Positions 63,381 to 64,000 of a stretch of 64,000 nucleotides of DNA are shown piece after piece. Each line of letters begins with the position of its first letter. The first letter of the stretch is position 1. The DNA comes from JAFCUW01 sp049898325. Lineage in GTDB: Bacteria > Pseudomonadota > Gammaproteobacteria > Burkholderiales > Burkholderiaceae_D. The translations under genes were made by a program, and so were the position numbers. The notes beneath the pieces are model-generated. The model worked only from the letters and a program-made list of their open reading frames with translations, was not told the origin of the DNA and searched no databases. Where the stretch lies: contig NZ_JAFCXL010000004.1 of NCBI RefSeq assembly GCF_049898325.1, positions 206,604 through 270,603 on the forward strand, in the 5' to 3' direction.

Positions 63381-64000
63381 GGCAGAGCGCCTCGCAAGCG
63401 CGGCGGCGTCGCGTCGAAACGGGGCATATCCAGGCAACTGGTCAATATCGTGGTGGCGCGCGACCGGGGCGGCGCCACCATCGATTTTATTGCCGGGCGC
63501 GGCGCCCTCAAAGCCGACGCCTTGCACACCCACCTGCTGCCAAAACTGCAGCGCGATGTGCTGCTCGTGAGCGACGCCAATGCGGCCTATAAAAAATTCG
63601 CGCTCGAGGCAGGCATCGACCATCAAAGCATCAACCTGCGCCAGGGCGTTCGTGTACGTGAAGCCATTCACATTCAAAACGTCAACGCTTATCACAGCCG
63701 CTTTAAACGGTGGCTCCATCACTTCAACGGCGTGGCCACGCGCTATCTGGACAATTACCTGGGCTGGTGCTGGGCCATCGACCTGCGCCGCATCGGCAAC
63801 GCCGAGCGCTTCCTCGCAGCGGCGCTCGGTCACTTCAGCGCTTGAGCTCGAAAGAAACTCAACAGCTAACCATCATGAGGGATCATATTTCTTCGCCCCC
63901 GCGCATGAAAGCGGCGGTAAGCGCAAGATGGAAGTCGGCGCACAAGACAACAAAAGTCGATCACCGAATGGTGGTCCGACCCCGCAGCTAACCAGACTTG

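Larger units (their letters stand above)
62536..63845 (+). pseudogene. IS1595/ISXO2-like transposase interrupted by a MITE-like element
   Basis: GGGAGA precedes ATG 62536, which opens MAQGKQVRPNFTRLFSRLRA plus Phe (21 codons). At 62599 the frame runs into the repeat element and stops. The protein resumes at 62802 (DTHQRLAVCCF) and continues to 63845. The remainder has the zinc ribbon CPRCASRQFGRHGFANGLQR with CSACGKTF, then LTGTPLARLRLKGKWLAYCD and catalytic EADETF, VSDANAAY and NAYHSRFKRWLHHFNGVATR. Removing the element and one extra T restores one frame of about 368 codons. A 336-residue protein could still start at 62835 but would lack a ribosome-binding site. It also carries a Gln/Ser-rich insertion at 63238-63380. 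Confidence 0.82.
62468..63983. mobile_element. IS1595-like insertion sequence, boundaries tentative
   Basis: The transposase is flanked by weakly matching inverted ends: GGGGCGACC at 62468 and the complement of GGTCCGACCCC ending at 63983. The match is imperfect and no target duplication was found, so the limits are a guess. The element carries a broken transposase and a nested MITE-like repeat. Confidence 0.4.

Noticed and set aside
63846..64000. Open frame 63710-63991 beyond the transposase
   Set aside because: It is out of frame with the transposase and its tail resembles no known protein; it probably contains the IS end.

Overview
The window is high-GC (roughly two thirds G+C by eye), densely coded bacterial chromosome. 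Gene content (AdhP-type dehydrogenase, threonine synthase next to moeA/moaD, malonate decarboxylase with a TRAP transporter, GGDEF/EAL proteins, Crp/Fnr proteins, a Gram-negative stressosome) suggests a betaproteobacterium of the Oxalobacteraceae, Massilia/Duganella/Janthinobacterium-like. This is an inference from protein resemblance; there is no rRNA gene to confirm it. No tRNA, rRNA, CRISPR array or prophage was recognised.

Layout. 0-6.6 kb: a truncated Sel1-type gene, then a translationally coupled + strand unit (adhP, a HlyD-family adaptor, a double-ABC/permease RbbA-type protein, a YhhJ-type permease). 6.6-19.4 kb: a - strand unit running MFS transporter, GltD-like flavoprotein, pyruvate:ferredoxin oxidoreductase, dihydroorotate dehydrogenase-like protein, phosphotransacetylase-like protein, second DnaK and PRC-barrel protein, preceded by a BON-domain gene and a Crp/Fnr regulator. 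19.5-24.8 kb: a deleted GNAT gene, a TonB-dependent receptor, an old-yellow-enzyme reductase, a second Crp/Fnr regulator and a VOC protein. A 14-bp palindrome (GTGTGY-NN-GCRCNC) lies upstream of four - strand genes here: MFS, BON, the first Crp/Fnr regulator and the reductase.

24.9-31.0 kb: a stressosome operon (RsbR, RsbS, RsbT, an RsbX-like phosphatase) followed by two histidine kinases, one carrying two receiver domains. 31.1-43.4 kb: MarR and LacI regulators, an Hsp70-like protein overlapping a DEDDh exonuclease, a 12-repeat Sel1 protein, a cupredoxin-like protein paired with a GGDEF/EAL protein, an S9 peptidase and an XRE-cupin regulator. 43.6-50.4 kb: kbl, an SDR-type threonine dehydrogenase and sdaA (threonine/serine breakdown), then thrC, moeA and moaD. 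50.4-60.6 kb: malonate uptake (TRAP P, Q, M) and malonate decarboxylase genes (mdcA, C, D, E, G, B, H), divergent from a GntR-type regulator with an operator-like palindrome in the gap. 60.6-64 kb: a PafA-like alkaline phosphatase and an IS1595-like element whose transposase is broken by a MITE-like repeat.

Two families of short non-coding elements are visible: 31113-31270 and 62599-62800 (one family, opposite orientations) and 42649-42814 (a second family). Both have 18-21 bp terminal inverted repeats and a central perfect hairpin with a 2-nt loop.
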